Source: Amylibacter sp. SFDW26 (GTDB lineage Bacteria > Pseudomonadota > Alphaproteobacteria > Rhodobacterales > Rhodobacteraceae). Taken from it: 64,000 bases of DNA. Of the stretch, positions 33,906 through 47,212 are shown in pieces; within the stretch, counting starts at the first letter, position 1; each line of letters opens with the position of its first letter. The notes under the pieces are model-generated. The model was not told where the DNA came from. It did not search any database and was given only the letters and a program-made list of their open reading frames with translations. A program made the position numbers and the translations under genes. Location: assembly GCF_009184395.1 (NCBI RefSeq), contig NZ_WEIC01000001.1:1-64000 (forward strand), read 5' to 3'.

Positions 33906-34528
33906 GAAAGGGTTACCTTTCTGTTGTCTGCAGTTTGCAATGCAACGCTGACATTGGTTTCATCTGATGGGATGATCTCAGGCTTGTCTGTTAACCCCAA
34001 AGTGTCAAGCAATTGAGTTAGCTTTTCAGCCTGAGGGGTTTTTATACTGATTGAGTTCAACCTAAGCCCAAGGTCAATCATGCCGCTAGCAGGATGCGGA
34101 CCTTCGGTATCCCATTGCAACAGCAACGGGGCGGCGCCATCCATTGGGATTGCACCATCATCGCGGACTGTGAAACGCCATTTCAGATGATCGCGTTCTA
34201 AGCTTAACGCGCGACCTAAATCGACACCGATATTTGCGGCTTTTGCAATGCAGCCTTCGATATCATCGGTGCGTAGCAGCCATGCAACTTGTGGCTTTGT
34301 TGTGTTGTCTAAATTGAACCAGCGCGGGCGACCGATTGCGGGGGCATCTGGATTTATCGCGATGATTTCTGCGAATGTGTCAGTTCCAAGGGCTGTTAGG
34401 TGGTTGTGCGTAGACATTAACGGGTGTTCGCCACCTTTGGGCATGTCCAAACCAGTCACGGATTGGAAATATGCAGTGCCTTCTGCAAGAGAAGGAGCTG
34501 TGATGCCTATGTGGTCGAAGGTGATCAT
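33902..34528 (-). CDS. VOC / glyoxalase-like domain protein
   Basis: The 208-residue product begins MITFDHIGITAPSLAEGTAYFQSVTGL and contains MSTHNHLTALGTDTFAEIIAI, both typical of the glyoxalase-like VOC fold (first metal-region His and Glu). Only the N-terminal half resembles known members; the C-terminal half would be a second repeat. ATG 34528 overlaps the upstream stop as ATGA; the frame extension to 34546 is not needed. Function unknown. Confidence 0.8.
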   Translation of the reverse strand: MITFDHIGITAPSLAEGTAYFQSVTGLDMPKGGEHPLMSTHNHLTALGTDTFAEIIAINPDAPAIGRPRWFNLDNTTKPQVAWLLRTDDIEGCIAKAANIGVDLGRALSLERDHLKWRFTVRDDGAIPMDGAAPLLLQWDTEGPHPASGMIDLGLRLNSISIKTPQAEKLTQLLDTLGLTDKPEIIPSDETNVSVALQTADNRKVTLS

Positions 34529-35004
34529 TCTTCCATATCCTCCCAAGATGAGGCCGCATCAACAGGGTTGGGTAAGCGGCTTTCTAACCATTTCATTATT
34601 GTTCCAGGCGGTTGGTCTGAAACAGGGCATTCAATAACCCAGCTCAAGAAGTCCCTTGGGCCACCATTCATGTATGGTGGCGGGGAAACTGGTTTGAATA
34701 CTGTTGGTAAGCGTTCCGAAAGAGACAACTCATTCAGGACGTGTGCATATTCTTGAACAACATTCCATGCCAAAGGATGGTCTATATCAATGGATAACTT
34801 CACCCACCATCCATTAACGTCAGCAATGTCTCCAGCGGATATGAAATTTGCTGAAGGTGTTTTATTTATGAAATCGGAGAGAGTTTTGAATTTTGGGTGT
34901 AGAGTAGCTTCTTGCTGAATCACCATATTTTCCATTTTTTCTAAGGCACGCAACTCATCTTGTTCAGATGAATTGCGTTTGCCAAATATTTTAGGAATTT
35001 TCAT
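34525..35004 (-). CDS. Unknown acidic/Trp-containing protein in the suc operon
   Basis: The 159-residue product has no signal peptide or membrane segment; it contains NGWWVKLSIDIDHPLAWNVVQEYAHVLNELS and a proline-rich SPPPYMNGGPRDFLSWVIE. It is AT-richer than sucB. It starts 12 bp after the sucB stop and is coupled to the VOC gene. The family is not recognised. Confidence 0.6.
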   Translation of the reverse strand: MKIPKIFGKRNSSEQDELRALEKMENMVIQQEATLHPKFKTLSDFINKTPSANFISAGDIADVNGWWVKLSIDIDHPLAWNVVQEYAHVLNELSLSERLPTVFKPVSPPPYMNGGPRDFLSWVIECPVSDQPPGTIMKWLESRLPNPVDAASSWEDMEE

Positions 35005-35016
35005 TCTAGGTAAACT

Positions 35017-36522
<1,506 letters not shown>

Positions 36523-36523
36523 C

Positions 36524-39466
36524 TTATTTCCCTCCAAGGGTAAGCGCATCGTTTACGAGCGCGTCTTGTTGTATTTTATGTGCACTTGCCAGACCTGTTG
36601 CTGGGGCTGCTGCTGCTTTGCGTCCAACGAATGCTGGGCGATTGTTTTTATGGCCAAGTTCCACAAGAACTTGTTCTATATGTGGATTGATATGAGACCA
36701 GTAGCCTTGGTTGTGGGGTTCTTCTTGGCACCAAACAACGTCTGCGTTTTTGAAACGTTTCAATTCTTCGGTCATAGCCACCATTGGCACTGGATACAGC
36801 TGTTCGACACGTAGGATGTAGATGTCATCAATGCCACGTGCATCGCGCTCTGCGAGAAGGTCAAAGTATACTTTACCAGAGCACATCACCACACGTTTGA
36901 TTTTGCTGTCAGCAACGAGTTTTGTATCGGAGTTGCCAAGTTGCGCATCATCCCACAGAACACGGTGAAAACTACTGTCTTTTGTGAAGTCATCAATCGT
37001 GCTGACGGCCATTTTGTGACGTAGCAAAGATTTTGGCGACATGATCACGAGCGGCTTGCGGTATGTCCGTTTCATTTGACGGCGTAGGATGTGGAAGTAG
37101 TTTGCAGGTGTGGTCACATTCGCGATCACCCAATTGTCTTCTGCACACATTTGCAAGAAACGTTCCGGGCGCGCAGAGCTGTGTTCTGGGCCTTGGCCCT
37201 CCATGCCGTGTGGCAGCAACATAACCAGTCCTGACATGCGCAACCATTTGCTTTCACCAGAGCTGATGAATTGGTCGATCATGATTTGCGCGCCATTGGT
37301 GAAGTCACCAAACTGGGCCTCCCAAAGTGTCAGTGCGTTTGGTTCTGCAAGTGAGTAGCCATATTCATACCCAAGAACTGCATATTCAGACAGCATGCTG
37401 TCGATCACTTCATATGGTGCTTGTTCGTCTTGGATATTATTAAGGGGGTAGTATTTTTCTCCTGTGTTTTGATCTAAGATACCAGAATGGCGATGGCTGA
37501 ATGTGCCGCGTGTACAGTCTTGGCCTGAGAGGCGAACTGGAAAACCTTCGACTTGAAGTGCGCCAAATGCCAATGCTTCTGCCGTAGACCAATCAATGCC
37601 TTTACCGCTTTTGATCATTTCTGCTTTGGCGTCTAAAATCCGCGAAATGGTTTTATGCGGCGCCCAATCGCTTGGCAGTTTGGTAAGAGCCTCGCCAACC
37701 TCTTTAAAGCGTTTCTTTGATATAAAGGTTTTGCCGCGCTGGTATTCTGGGTCTTTGCTTTCCAGATGTTTCCAACGACCGTCTAACCAATCTGCTTTGT
37801 TCGGTTTGTAATTTTTACCCGCTTCGAATTCTTCGTTCAATTGCGCTTGGAATGACGCTTTTAAGTCTTCGATTTCACCTTCTGGGATCAAACCATCTTT
37901 CACCAAACGTTCTGTATAGATCGCAAGCGATGTTTTTTGTTTTTTGATCTGTTTGTACATTTGTGGCTGCGTAAACATCGGCTCGTCGCCTTCGTTGTGA
38001 CCAAAGCGGCGGTAACAGAAGATATCCAAAACAACATCTTTGCGGAATTTCTGACGGTATTCTGTTGCGATTTTTGCAGCATGTACAACCGCTTCTGGAT
38101 CGTCACCGTTTACGTGAAAAATCGGTGCTTCCACCATCAAAGAGATGTCCGTTGGATATGGGGATGAACGGCTGTCATGTGGCGATGTTGTGAAACCGAT
38201 TTGGTTGTTCACAACGATATGGATTGTGCCGCCTGTGATGTGGCCCTTCAGGCCAGACAAACCGAAACATTCTGCAACCACACCTTGGCCTGCGAATGCC
38301 GCGTCGCCATGCAGAAGGATTGGCATAACGGCACCACGATCACGGCCCTGTTGGTCGCCTTTGGCGCGTGCTTTGCCCAAAACCACTGGGTTAACGGCTT
38401 CTAGGTGGGATGGGTTTGCTGTTAGGGACAGATGAACGGAATTGCCATCAAATTCACGGTCAGATGAGGCACCTAGGTGGTATTTTACATCACCTGAACC
38501 CTCAACTTCGTCAGGTTTGTACGAACCACCGAAGAATTCGTTAAAGATGGCGCGGAATGGTTTGCCCATCACGTTTGACAGAACGTTCAAACGTCCACGG
38601 TGTGGCATGCCAACGATGATGTCTTTCACACCCAACGCGCCGCCGCGTTTAATCATTTGTTCCATCGCTGGGATCAAAGCTTCGCCGCCATCTAGGCCAA
38701 AACGTTTTGTGCCTGAGTATTTGACGTGGCAGAATTTTTCAAAACCTTCAGCTTCGACCATTTTTTGCAAAATGGCTTTGCGGCCTTCTTTGGTAAAGAA
38801 ATGCTCTTTGTCATAGGATTCAATACGCTCTTTCAACCAAGAGGCTTCTTCTGGGTTGGAAATGTGCATGTATTGCAGGGCAAATGTACCACAATATGTT
38901 TTGCGCAGCTTTTCCACGATCTCGCGCATAGAAGCCATTTTCATGCCCAGAACATTGTCTAGGAAAATAGGGCGGTCCATGTCGCTGTCGTTAAAGCCAT
39001 AGAATTTTGGATCAAGCTCTGGATGCGGGTCTTGTTTTTTCAGCCCTAACGGATCAAGGTTTGCAGCCAAATGGCCACGAATACGATAGGCACGGATGAC
39101 CATCAAGGCGCGGATCGAATCCAGAACTGCGCGCTGCACCTGATCTTCGGTTAGAACAGCGCCAACGCTTTTGGCTTTTTCAGTGATCGCTTTTTTAGGA
39201 TCTTCGGCCCATTGACCATCAAGTGCTGCGGTAAGGTCATCGTTTGGAACAGGCGGCCAATCAGGACGTCCCCATGATGGGCCATCTGCAACTCTTGTGA
39301 CATCGTCGGCTTCGTCGTTTAAGGCACGAAAAAAGGCTGCCCAACTTTCATCAACCGAACTTGGGTTCTTCACATAACTGGCATGAAGTTGTTCTACATA
39401 TTCCGCATTATGCCCTTGCAGAAAGGATGACGCGTGAAATTCGTCGTTCGATGATTGGTCTGTCAT
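36524..39466 (-). CDS. sucA: 2-oxoglutarate dehydrogenase E1
   Basis: The 980-residue product has the ThDP-dependent E1o layout: N-terminal E2-binding segment ([21 protein letters not shown]), [23 protein letters not shown]-like [24 protein letters not shown] and the pyrimidine domain with [22 protein letters not shown]. It decarboxylates 2-oxoglutarate. It is preceded by an unknown gene inserted between sucD and sucA, whose end carries the AAGGAT ribosome site for ATG 39466. Confidence 0.98.
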   Translation of the reverse strand: MTDQSSNDEFHASSFLQGHNAEYVEQLHASYVKNPSSVDESWAAFFRALNDEADDVTRVADGPSWGRPDWPPVPNDDLTAALDGQWAEDPKKAITEKAKSVGAVLTEDQVQRAVLDSIRALMVIRAYRIRGHLAANLDPLGLKKQDPHPELDPKFYGFNDSDMDRPIFLDNVLGMKMASMREIVEKLRKTYCGTFALQYMHISNPEEASWLKERIESYDKEHFFTKEGRKAILQKMVEAEGFEKFCHVKYSGTKRFGLDGGEALIPAMEQMIKRGGALGVKDIIVGMPHRGRLNVLSNVMGKPFRAIFNEFFGGSYKPDEVEGSGDVKYHLGASSDREFDGNSVHLSLTANPSHLEAVNPVVLGKARAKGDQQGRDRGAVMPILLHGDAAFAGQGVVAECFGLSGLKGHITGGTIHIVVNNQIGFTTSPHDSRSSPYPTDISLMVEAPIFHVNGDDPEAVVHAAKIATEYRQKFRKDVVLDIFCYRRFGHNEGDEPMFTQPQMYKQIKKQKTSLAIYTERLVKDGLIPEGEIEDLKASFQAQLNEEFEAGKNYKPNKADWLDGRWKHLESKDPEYQRGKTFISKKRFKEVGEALTKLPSDWAPHKTISRILDAKAEMIKSGKGIDWSTAEALAFGALQVEGFPVRLSGQDCTRGTFSHRHSGILDQNTGEKYYPLNNIQDEQAPYEVIDSMLSEYAVLGYEYGYSLAEPNALTLWEAQFGDFTNGAQIMIDQFISSGESKWLRMSGLVMLLPHGMEGQGPEHSSARPERFLQMCAEDNWVIANVTTPANYFHILRRQMKRTYRKPLVIMSPKSLLRHKMAVSTIDDFTKDSSFHRVLWDDAQLGNSDTKLVADSKIKRVVMCSGKVYFDLLAERDARGIDDIYILRVEQLYPVPMVAMTEELKRFKNADVVWCQEEPHNQGYWSHINPHIEQVLVELGHKNNRPAFVGRKAAAAPATGLASAHKIQQDALVNDALTLGGK

Positions 39467-39467
39467 T

Positions 39468-40163
39468 CTATTGATCCTTATCCGTGTTAATATTCTTGAA
39501 CTTTTGGTATGTAGTAAAATTTGGAGAATACCCCATAAGCTCTACAAATTTTGCGGAGTTAATTTTCAAAACTGCCGTATTTATATTTTCATTCTTTGCT
39601 GAAGTAAGAGATGCTATATCTTCGAAAACCTCAAATAAATCAGAAGGTACAATGTCATTGGTAAGGTTGGAATAAACTGCATTAGTATTTCCAAACCATT
39701 CGCAAGTAGCATAGCTTTTTTCTCTGGATACAATCACCCATGATGATGCATCTGAGTTGTGATAGTAAATTATGCCTGACTTTGATGTGTCAGCATTGAT
39801 AGCATCAGGCCCGCCCATGTAATGCAGGATATTTTTTAAATCCCTATCAACTAAGTAGTCTCTACCTTGTATAAGGTATTCTCGTTGTTGTTCTGGGGTT
39901 CCATTAGGTAGGCCTTCAATTGCAATTGAATTGATAATTTTATAGTCACCCCATACCTTCCCAAAGGCAGGCATGAATGGTAGCTCCATTTGCTTCCATC
40001 CACTTTTTTTAAGATTATCAGATATCTCACTTATATCAGATATTTTTGTGCCACATTTATCAAAAGCCTGCGGTAACTCAGCATAAGCGCTATTTGTCAT
40101 TTGGGTTAATCCTAAAGTGACAAGTAGGATGTGCTTAAGATGGATGTTGGCATTCATGTTCAT
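39468..40163 (-). CDS. Unknown exported protein inserted between sucD and sucA
   Basis: The 231-residue product has a signal peptide (KHILLVTLGLTQMTNSAYA) and a soluble mature part with two Cys (FDKCGTKISD and YATCEWFG). It is clearly AT-richer than sucD and sucA. It starts immediately after the sucD stop (TAAATG) and its end supplies the sucA ribosome site, so it is a true operon member. No family was recognised; it appears to be a recent insertion into a conserved gene order. Confidence 0.75.
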   Translation of the reverse strand: MNMNANIHLKHILLVTLGLTQMTNSAYAELPQAFDKCGTKISDISEISDNLKKSGWKQMELPFMPAFGKVWGDYKIINSIAIEGLPNGTPEQQREYLIQGRDYLVDRDLKNILHYMGGPDAINADTSKSGIIYYHNSDASSWVIVSREKSYATCEWFGNTNAVYSNLTNDIVPSDLFEVFEDIASLTSAKNENINTAVLKINSAKFVELMGYSPNFTTYQKFKNINTDKDQ

Positions 40164-41063
40164 TTAGCCGATTGCTTTCAATACAGCTTCACCCAAGCCG
40201 GCTGGGCTGTCGGATACAACGATGCCTGCAGAACGCATGGCTTCGATTTTGCTGCCAGCGTCGCCTTTGCCGCCTGCAACGATCGCACCAGCGTGACCCA
40301 TACGGCGGCCTGGAGGGGCTGTTACACCTGCGATGAAACCAGCAACTGGTTTTTTGCGGCCTTTTTTAGCTTCGTCCATTAAGAATTGAGCGGCGTCTTC
40401 TTCGGCAGAACCGCCGATTTCACCGATCATGATGATGGATTGCGTTTCATCATCTGCAAGGTACAATTCCAAGATATCAATGAACTCTGTGCCCTTGATT
40501 GGGTCGCCGCCAATACCAACAGCGCTTGATTGACCAAGGCCCGCATTTGTTGTTTGGAACACGGCTTCATATGTCAAAGTACCTGAACGCGATAGAACAC
40601 CAACAGAACCTTTTTTGAAGATGGAACCCGGCATGATGCCGATTTTACATTCATCTGGCGTCATCAAACCTGGGCAGTTGCCACCGATTAAACGGGAGTT
40701 TGATTTATCCAACTTGTCTTTCACACGGACCATATCCATCACTGGGATACCTTCGGTGATACATGTGATCAGTTCGATACCTGCATCAATCGCTTCTTCA
40801 ATCGCTGCGGCGGCACCTGCTGGTGGTACATATATCACGGATGCGGTTGCGCCCGTAGCATCTTTGCCTTCTGCAACCGAAGCAAAGATTGGCAATTCTT
40901 GACCGCTGGCCGCAGCCCATTTTGTGCCACCTTTTTTAGGGTGTGTGCCGCCAACCATTTGCGTGCCGTGATAAGCCAGCGCTTGTTCTGTGTGGAAGGT
41001 GCCTGTTTTACCAGTCAAACCTTGAACGAGAATTTTTGTGTCTTTGTTGATAAGAATGGACAT
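40164..41063 (-). CDS. sucD: Succinyl-CoA synthetase alpha subunit
   Basis: The 299-residue product has the CoA-binding N-terminus ([23 protein letters not shown]-like) and the phosphohistidine region [18 protein letters not shown]. With SucC it converts succinyl-CoA to succinate with ATP or GTP formation. It follows sucC by 4 bp. Confidence 0.98.
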   Translation of the reverse strand: MSILINKDTKILVQGLTGKTGTFHTEQALAYHGTQMVGGTHPKKGGTKWAAASGQELPIFASVAEGKDATGATASVIYVPPAGAAAAIEEAIDAGIELITCITEGIPVMDMVRVKDKLDKSNSRLIGGNCPGLMTPDECKIGIMPGSIFKKGSVGVLSRSGTLTYEAVFQTTNAGLGQSSAVGIGGDPIKGTEFIDILELYLADDETQSIIMIGEIGGSAEEDAAQFLMDEAKKGRKKPVAGFIAGVTAPPGRRMGHAGAIVAGGKGDAGSKIEAMRSAGIVVSDSPAGLGEAVLKAIG

Positions 41064-41067
41064 GTGA

Positions 41068-42261
41068 TTAACCTTTCACCGCTTTAACGATTTTTTCTGC
41101 GGCATCATCCAGATCATCCGCTGCGATTACATCGAGCGGGCTGTTGTTGATAATGTCTTTGCCTTCTTGCACTTTCGTACCTTCGAGGCGCACAACCAAT
41201 GGCACTTGTAGGCCAACTTCTTTGACAGCTTGTACAACGCCTTCTGCGATCACGTCGCACCGCATGATGCCACCGAAGATGTTTACAAGGATACCTTTTA
41301 CATTTGGGTCAGATGTGATGATTTTAAATGCTGCTGTTACTTTTTCAGCAGTCGCACCGCCACCAACGTCCAAGAAGTTAGCAGGTTCGGCACCTTTTAG
41401 TTTGATGATGTCCATCGTTGCCATCGCAAGACCAGCGCCGTTCACCATACAGCCGATTTCACCATCAAGTGCGATATAGCTTAGGTCATATTTAGAAGCC
41501 TCAAGCTCTTTAGCGTCTTCTTCGGTTTCGTCGCGCAATTCCAAGATGTCTGGTTGGCGAAACAATGCATTTCCGTCAAAGCCCATTTTGGCATCTAGGC
41601 ATTTCAGATCACCGCCTGGCACTACGATCAATGGGTTGATTTCAAGCATGTCCATGTCTTTTTCAACGAACATGCGGTAAAGATTTGATGTTAGTTCAAC
41701 ACATTGATCAACTGTTTTACCTGTCAATTTCAAAGCATCTGCAACCGCTTTACCGTTTTCAGGGGTGAAGCCTGTTGATGGATCGATTGTTAATGTGATG
41801 ATTTTCTCGGGTGTTTCTGCGGCAACCGCTTCGATATCCATTCCGCCTTCGGTTGAGGCTACAAATGCGATGCGAGATGTGGCGCGGTCCAATAGAACGG
41901 CCAGGTATAGTTCTGTTTCAATGTCTGAACCGTCTTCGATGTAGATGCGGTTGACTTGTTTACCTACTGGACCTGTTTGGTGTGTGACCAATGTTTTGCC
42001 CAACATTTTTTCAGCTTCTTCTGCGGCTTCTTCTACTGAACGTGCGAGACGTACGCCGCCAGCTTCACCAGCTTCGGCTTCTTTAAAAGATCCTTTGCCG
42101 CGACCACCTGCGTGAATTTGTGCTTTTACAACCCAAAGTGGGCCATCCATTTCTGCGGCTTTTGCTTTTGCTTCACCTGCTTTCATTACGATACGGCCAT
42201 CGGAGACTGATGCGCCATATGACTTTAACAGTTGTTTGGCTTGATATTCATGAATGTTCAT
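41068..42261 (-). CDS. sucC: Succinyl-CoA synthetase beta subunit
   Basis: The 397-residue product begins [22 protein letters not shown], the SucC hallmark, with an ATP-grasp domain ([17 protein letters not shown]) and the C-terminal [16 protein letters not shown] ligase domain. It is the first gene of the sucCD-X-AB-lpd operon. Two TGTGATCACA boxes lie about 110-135 bp upstream. Confidence 0.98.
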   Translation of the reverse strand: MNIHEYQAKQLLKSYGASVSDGRIVMKAGEAKAKAAEMDGPLWVVKAQIHAGGRGKGSFKEAEAGEAGGVRLARSVEEAAEEAEKMLGKTLVTHQTGPVGKQVNRIYIEDGSDIETELYLAVLLDRATSRIAFVASTEGGMDIEAVAAETPEKIITLTIDPSTGFTPENGKAVADALKLTGKTVDQCVELTSNLYRMFVEKDMDMLEINPLIVVPGGDLKCLDAKMGFDGNALFRQPDILELRDETEEDAKELEASKYDLSYIALDGEIGCMVNGAGLAMATMDIIKLKGAEPANFLDVGGGATAEKVTAAFKIITSDPNVKGILVNIFGGIMRCDVIAEGVVQAVKEVGLQVPLVVRLEGTKVQEGKDIINNSPLDVIAADDLDDAAEKIVKAVKG

Positions 42262-42364
42262 GGATTCTTCCCTTGGGTTAACTAATCCAAATCACCGTTG
42301 CAGAAGAATCAGAAGGGTAGAAGGGAAAAATAGCGTTTATCGATATTATTAGGCTTTTATTTAA

Positions 42365-42401
42365 TTTTGTGATCACACGTATATTTTTTGTGATCACAAA
42401 T
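42365..42401. promoter_or_regulatory. Tandem AkgR-type boxes upstream of sucC
   Basis: Two copies of TGTGATCACA at 42368-42377 and 42389-42398; the second extends to the perfect 14-bp TTTGTGATCACAAA. Their centres are 21 bp apart, two turns of the helix, so two dimers would bind on the same face. The same palindrome occurs at the GntR gene at 30.17 kb. The position upstream of the operon's promoter region fits activation. Confidence 0.75.
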
Positions 42402-42474
42402 CGAGATGCTCATAGTCTAAAAGCTTAAAACCGCAGTGAATCGGCTATTTCATGCGGTTGAAGGTTGAGATTGT

Positions 42475-43518
42475 CTAAATAATCTCATCTTCGTCAAACA
42501 ATGGATCATCGGTCAATTCGGCATTAATATTCTCAAGTGTCTCTTCCGACTTCTGGACTGATTTTACCCGAGCAAGGTGAAAGACTGCATCGCCTTCGTT
42601 CACCACAGGCATAACTGCGCGACCGACAATAATGCCGTCGAATGGGGCTATGATGTCTTCTTCGGCCTCGCCAAATGGATCAGAAACGGATGCCATGACT
42701 TCGCCTTCGGTCACAACGTCACCATCTGCGCGGAATGTCCGCAATAACCCACCTGCGGGCGCGCGAAGCCATGAACTGGATATACAATGCTGGGACTGTG
42801 ATTTGGATTTGGTAACGCCTTTGGCTGGGATCATTTTAAGATGTCTTAAAACACGCAATATCCCCGTAACGCCTGCACGCACTGATATTTCATCAAACCG
42901 CAGACCTTCACCAGCCTCAAAGAGCAAAACATCCTTACCGATTGCTTTGGCTTCGGCACGCATTGATCCTTCGCGTAGATTGGATTCCAGAATAACAGGT
43001 GCACCGAACACTTCTGCCAATTCTGTTAGCTTTGCATTGTCTGGTGAAATGCGGATTTGAGGCAGGTTTGTGCGGTGGATTGCTGCGGAATGCAGATCGA
43101 TACCAAGATCACAGCGCTGCACGATTTCGGTTAGGAATATATTGGCCAAACGTGAGGCCAAGGACCCACCTGAACTGCCTGGAAAAGATCGGTTCAGATC
43201 CCGCCTGTCAGGCAAGTATCTGGAATGGTTGATAAACCCGAATGCATTTACAATTGGAATGACAATCAATGTGCCGCGTATTTTTTTGACGTTTGGGGTG
43301 TGTAGTAAACGTCTTACGATTTCCACGCCGATGACTTCGTCACCATGTACGCCTGCACTGACAAATACAGTGGGGCCGTCGAATTTACCGTGGATAACTT
43401 GCACAGACATCGAAACAGGGGTGTGATTTGAGAGAACACTTACGGGTAAATGTACAGTTTTACGCGTGCCTGCAGGTATGATGCAGCCACCAATCTCAAA
43501 CGCTTTGCGTGGGGGCAT
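42475..43518 (-). CDS. Succinylglutamate desuccinylase / aspartoacylase family protein
   Basis: The 347-residue product has the zinc carboxypeptidase-like motifs GVHGDEVIGVEIVRRLL (H and E ligands) and GIDLHSAAIHR (third ligand), then a C-terminal beta-rich domain (LRAPAGGLLRTFRADGDVV). It probably cleaves an N-acyl or peptide-like bond to glutamate or aspartate. It follows rimK by 6 bp, as in other genomes where RimK, a retropepsin-like protein and this family are linked. Confidence 0.9.
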   Translation of the reverse strand: MPPRKAFEIGGCIIPAGTRKTVHLPVSVLSNHTPVSMSVQVIHGKFDGPTVFVSAGVHGDEVIGVEIVRRLLHTPNVKKIRGTLIVIPIVNAFGFINHSRYLPDRRDLNRSFPGSSGGSLASRLANIFLTEIVQRCDLGIDLHSAAIHRTNLPQIRISPDNAKLTELAEVFGAPVILESNLREGSMRAEAKAIGKDVLLFEAGEGLRFDEISVRAGVTGILRVLRHLKMIPAKGVTKSKSQSQHCISSSWLRAPAGGLLRTFRADGDVVTEGEVMASVSDPFGEAEEDIIAPFDGIIVGRAVMPVVNEGDAVFHLARVKSVQKSEETLENINAELTDDPLFDEDEII

Positions 43519-43524
43519 TAAGTC

Positions 43525-44433
43525 TTATCCTTTGCCTTTTGTGCGTGTTGCACCTGGCTTGGCGTGTTTTTCTATGTATTCGATGATTTTGCCCGCAACA
43601 TCAAGACCTGTTGCCATTTCCACACCTTCAAGTCCTGGTGAAGAGTTCACTTCCATGACCACAGGGCCATGGTTGGCGCGCAGCATATCCACACCACATA
43701 CATTTAGGCCCATTGATTTGGCTGCTCTTGTAGCAGTTAAACGCTCTTCTGGGGAAAGTTTGATCAGCTTAGCAGAGCCACCACGGTGCAGGTTTGATCT
43801 GAAATCACCTTCGGCACCTGTGCGTTTCATGGCTGCAATGACTTTGCCACCCACAACGATTGCACGAATGTCAGTGCCGCCAGCTTCTTTGATAAACTCT
43901 TGCAAAAGGATGTTCACTTTTGCACCACGGAAGGCTTCGACCACGGATGTGGCTGATCGTTTGGTATCTGCCAAAACCACACCAATACCTTGTGTACCTT
44001 CAAGCAGTTTAATCACCACGGGCGCACCACCAGCCAATTCCAACACGGCTTCGGTTTGTTTTGGATCATGGGCAAATGTTGTGACGGGCAGACCAATGCC
44101 ATCACGTGCCATAAGTTGCATGGAACGGAGCTTGTCGCGCGAACGACCAATCGCAACACTTTCATTCAGGGGATAAACGCCCATCATTTCGAATTGTCGT
44201 AAAACTGCAAGTCCGTAGAATGTAACGGATGCACCGATACGCGGGATAACGGCATCAAAGCCAGTCAGTTTTTCACCATCGTTATAATAAATCTCGGGTC
44301 GGCGTGATGCGATGTTCATGTAACATCGTAAAGTATTGAAGATATGAAATTCATGGCCCCTTTCCTCTGCTGCTTCTTTAAGTCTCCGATGAGAATAAAG
44401 GTTAGGATTACGGGCCATCATTGCGATCTTCAT
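43525..44433 (-). CDS. rimK: RimK-type ATP-grasp glutamate ligase
   Basis: The 302-residue product begins [21 protein letters not shown] and has ATP-grasp motifs ([57 protein letters not shown]). RimK adds glutamates to the C-terminus of ribosomal protein S6 and can make poly-glutamate. ATG 44433 matches the family start; the extension to 44592 runs over the upstream gene's end. C-terminal residues are Lys-rich. Confidence 0.93.
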   Translation of the reverse strand: MKIAMMARNPNLYSHRRLKEAAEERGHEFHIFNTLRCYMNIASRRPEIYYNDGEKLTGFDAVIPRIGASVTFYGLAVLRQFEMMGVYPLNESVAIGRSRDKLRSMQLMARDGIGLPVTTFAHDPKQTEAVLELAGGAPVVIKLLEGTQGIGVVLADTKRSATSVVEAFRGAKVNILLQEFIKEAGGTDIRAIVVGGKVIAAMKRTGAEGDFRSNLHRGGSAKLIKLSPEERLTATRAAKSMGLNVCGVDMLRANHGPVVMEVNSSPGLEGVEMATGLDVAGKIIEYIEKHAKPGATRTKGKG

Positions 44434-44465
44434 TAATACTTCTTCCTGTCCTTGGACGTGTATGA

Positions 44466-44912
44466 CTATTTCCCAGCCATGTATGTTTTGCGTGTGTGGA
44501 CGGCGATATTGTGCTGTTTTAGGGCTGTGCGTCCAATTATCATAGGAAAGCGCATATTGCTGCGATCTGCAAGCGATATAGATATTGGCCATGTTTTGCC
44601 CATAAACAGCAAGTTTGTTTCGATAATGAGCCGCTTTTCTGAAACACCGCCAGTGTTTTTAATATCGCGTATATCACTCACAGGTGCCTCTAGGGGAATG
44701 GTCACGCCATCTCTTTCCATCCAAGTGTTGAACTTGACCCAAGAGCTACCTTGTTTTTGAAACACTTCTATATCAGTTGCATGAAGGGCAGACGTCCGTG
44801 CGCCTGTATCAATCTTTGCTTTCATTTTGTGCAAGGCGATGTCAGGAAGGTCGATATATTCCATCCAACCTATAACAGTTGGTTCTTTTTTTGATTTTGG
44901 TTGCGAGGGCAT
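44466..44912 (-). CDS. Retropepsin-like ATP-dependent zinc protease (RimB, DUF785)
   Basis: The 148-residue product has the aspartic-protease-like motif [19 protein letters not shown] and a C-terminal [16 protein letters not shown], both diagnostic of the RimB/DUF785 family. In Pseudomonas the RimABK system modifies ribosomal S6; RimB is the protease. It is the first gene of a three-gene unit and starts about 170 bp from the mdh stop. Confidence 0.9.
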   Translation of the reverse strand: MPSQPKSKKEPTVIGWMEYIDLPDIALHKMKAKIDTGARTSALHATDIEVFQKQGSSWVKFNTWMERDGVTIPLEAPVSDIRDIKNTGGVSEKRLIIETNLLFMGKTWPISISLADRSNMRFPMIIGRTALKQHNIAVHTRKTYMAGK

Positions 44913-45033
44913 AATTTACCTATCTGCACGATTATTCGTTTTATGAATGAGATTAAGCAATTGTTTGGGGCCGTAGTCAATTTCTATGGCTCAAGAAAAT
45001 ACAAACATTGTATTTTATGGGGCTAAACGAAAA

Positions 45034-45062
45034 AAACGCGGCACTGACTGTACCGCGTTTTG
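45034..45062 (-). terminator. Terminator of mdh
   Basis: AAAACGCGG (45034-45042) and CCGCGTTTT (45054-45062) make a perfect 9-bp stem; on the minus strand a run of seven T residues follows. It begins 24 bp after the mdh stop. Confidence 0.9.
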
Positions 45063-45085
45063 AAATGCTTAGAGTTGGGATTGGC

Positions 45086-46063
<978 letters not shown>

Positions 46064-46157
46064 CTATGAGTTTTCGTCGGAGGCTGGGTACCGCCAATAG
46101 ATGGAAAGAGCAAGTCACATTCGGGGGAATTTAGCCCAAACGCGACGTTTTGCTGGT

Positions 46158-46475
46158 TTATGCGCCATGTCCAGATGGCTTTTTGAGACTTTCATAGGCA
46201 CTGCCCGATGCAATCATACAGCTGGTTCCCTCTGGAGTTGTAATAAGAATCGTCCAAGTTCCTGTTTGCAGGTGTGCAAAAGTTTCTAAAATATGACCAT
46301 TGGGCATAAGACCCGTGCTTTGCGGACTTTCCCCATATCTGTTATTCAATTCGGCAATCACTTCGCCGCGTTTGGCACAGGATGTTTGATTGGCGTAAGC
46401 TGTGCTGACAAGAAAGATCACGCTGAGCAATCCAAAAGACAGTCCGAACATCATGCGTTGCATATAAGTTGGCAT
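46158..46475 (-). CDS. Small secreted protein of unknown function
   Basis: The 105-residue product has a signal peptide (GLSFGLLSVIFLVSTAYA) and a mature part with two Cys (QTSCAKRGEV and EGTSCMIASGSAYESLK). ATG 46475 has AGGT upstream; the frame extension to 46547 would add an unlikely N-terminus. Repeated Cys and the GTWTILITTPEG stretch suggest a small disulfide-bonded periplasmic protein. Family not named. Confidence 0.65.
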   Translation of the reverse strand: MPTYMQRMMFGLSFGLLSVIFLVSTAYANQTSCAKRGEVIAELNNRYGESPQSTGLMPNGHILETFAHLQTGTWTILITTPEGTSCMIASGSAYESLKKPSGHGA

Positions 46476-46633
46476 TTGAAACCTTTCTGATGTTGTTTTG
46501 ATTGGTTTCAATGATTTCGCCAAAATTGGTAAAATCTTATTAACCATACGTGCGCAGCGGCGTTATGTCTGTTGCAATATAGATGTCGATAGAGTGGTAT
46601 TGGGGCACCAACCAACCGTTAAAGGATATAATC

Positions 46634-47212
46634 ATGTATACAGTTTTGCTGCTTTTGGGTGTCTTTCTTTGGATAGATGCGCATTGGGTAAAACTGTTGG
46701 TGCCCAGCTTGCGTGATGGAATGGATGAACGCTTTGGTAAAGGCCCTGCACGCGGTATTATCGCAGGGGCGGTGGTTTTATCGGTCATCCTGATGGTGAT
46801 TGGATATCGCGGATCAGATGTAACCCCTGTTTACACGCCATTTGCGGGGGCAGGGCATTTGAACAACCTGTTGATGATTGCTGCTGTAATTTGCCTTGGC
46901 ATGGGATCATCCAAAGGACGGATGCGGTCATGGCTACGCCATCCGATGCTAACGGGCGTTGCTATTTGGGCAACTGCGCATTTGTTGGTGAATGGGGATA
47001 TTGCATCCTTGATCTTGTTCGGTGGACTGGGTTTGTGGGCTGTTGCATCGATGGTCCTGATTAACAAACGCGAAGGCGCTTGGGTGCGCCCCGCAGCTGG
47101 GCCAATCGCAGGGGACGTGAAACTGCTGGTCATTTCAGCCGTTGTATTTACGGTGATTGTCACTATTCATGTGCTTTTAGGATACAATCCATTTCTGGGG
47201 AATTACGCATGA
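46634..47212 (+). CDS. NnrU family membrane protein
   Basis: The 192-residue product has about six hydrophobic helices; the helix GIIAGAVVLSVILMVIGYRG and the motif AIWATAHLLVNGDIASLILFGGLGLWAV (with an intramembrane His) are typical of NnrU, first linked to denitrification and related to isoprenoid/carotenoid isomerases. ATG 46634 has AAAGGA upstream. It overlaps the DUF1737 gene as ATGA. Confidence 0.88.
   Translation: MYTVLLLLGVFLWIDAHWVKLLVPSLRDGMDERFGKGPARGIIAGAVVLSVILMVIGYRGSDVTPVYTPFAGAGHLNNLLMIAAVICLGMGSSKGRMRSWLRHPMLTGVAIWATAHLLVNGDIASLILFGGLGLWAVASMVLINKREGAWVRPAAGPIAGDVKLLVISAVVFTVIVTIHVLLGYNPFLGNYA

Noticed and set aside
42365-42401. TGTGATCACA boxes as CRP sites
   Set aside because: CRP needs TGTGA-N6-TCACA; here the half-sites abut with no six-base spacer. 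The identical palindrome at the GntR gene favours that regulator.
43466-44176. 236-codon plus-strand frame opposite rimK
   Set aside because: Antisense to the well-supported rimK and the aspartoacylase start; no family features.
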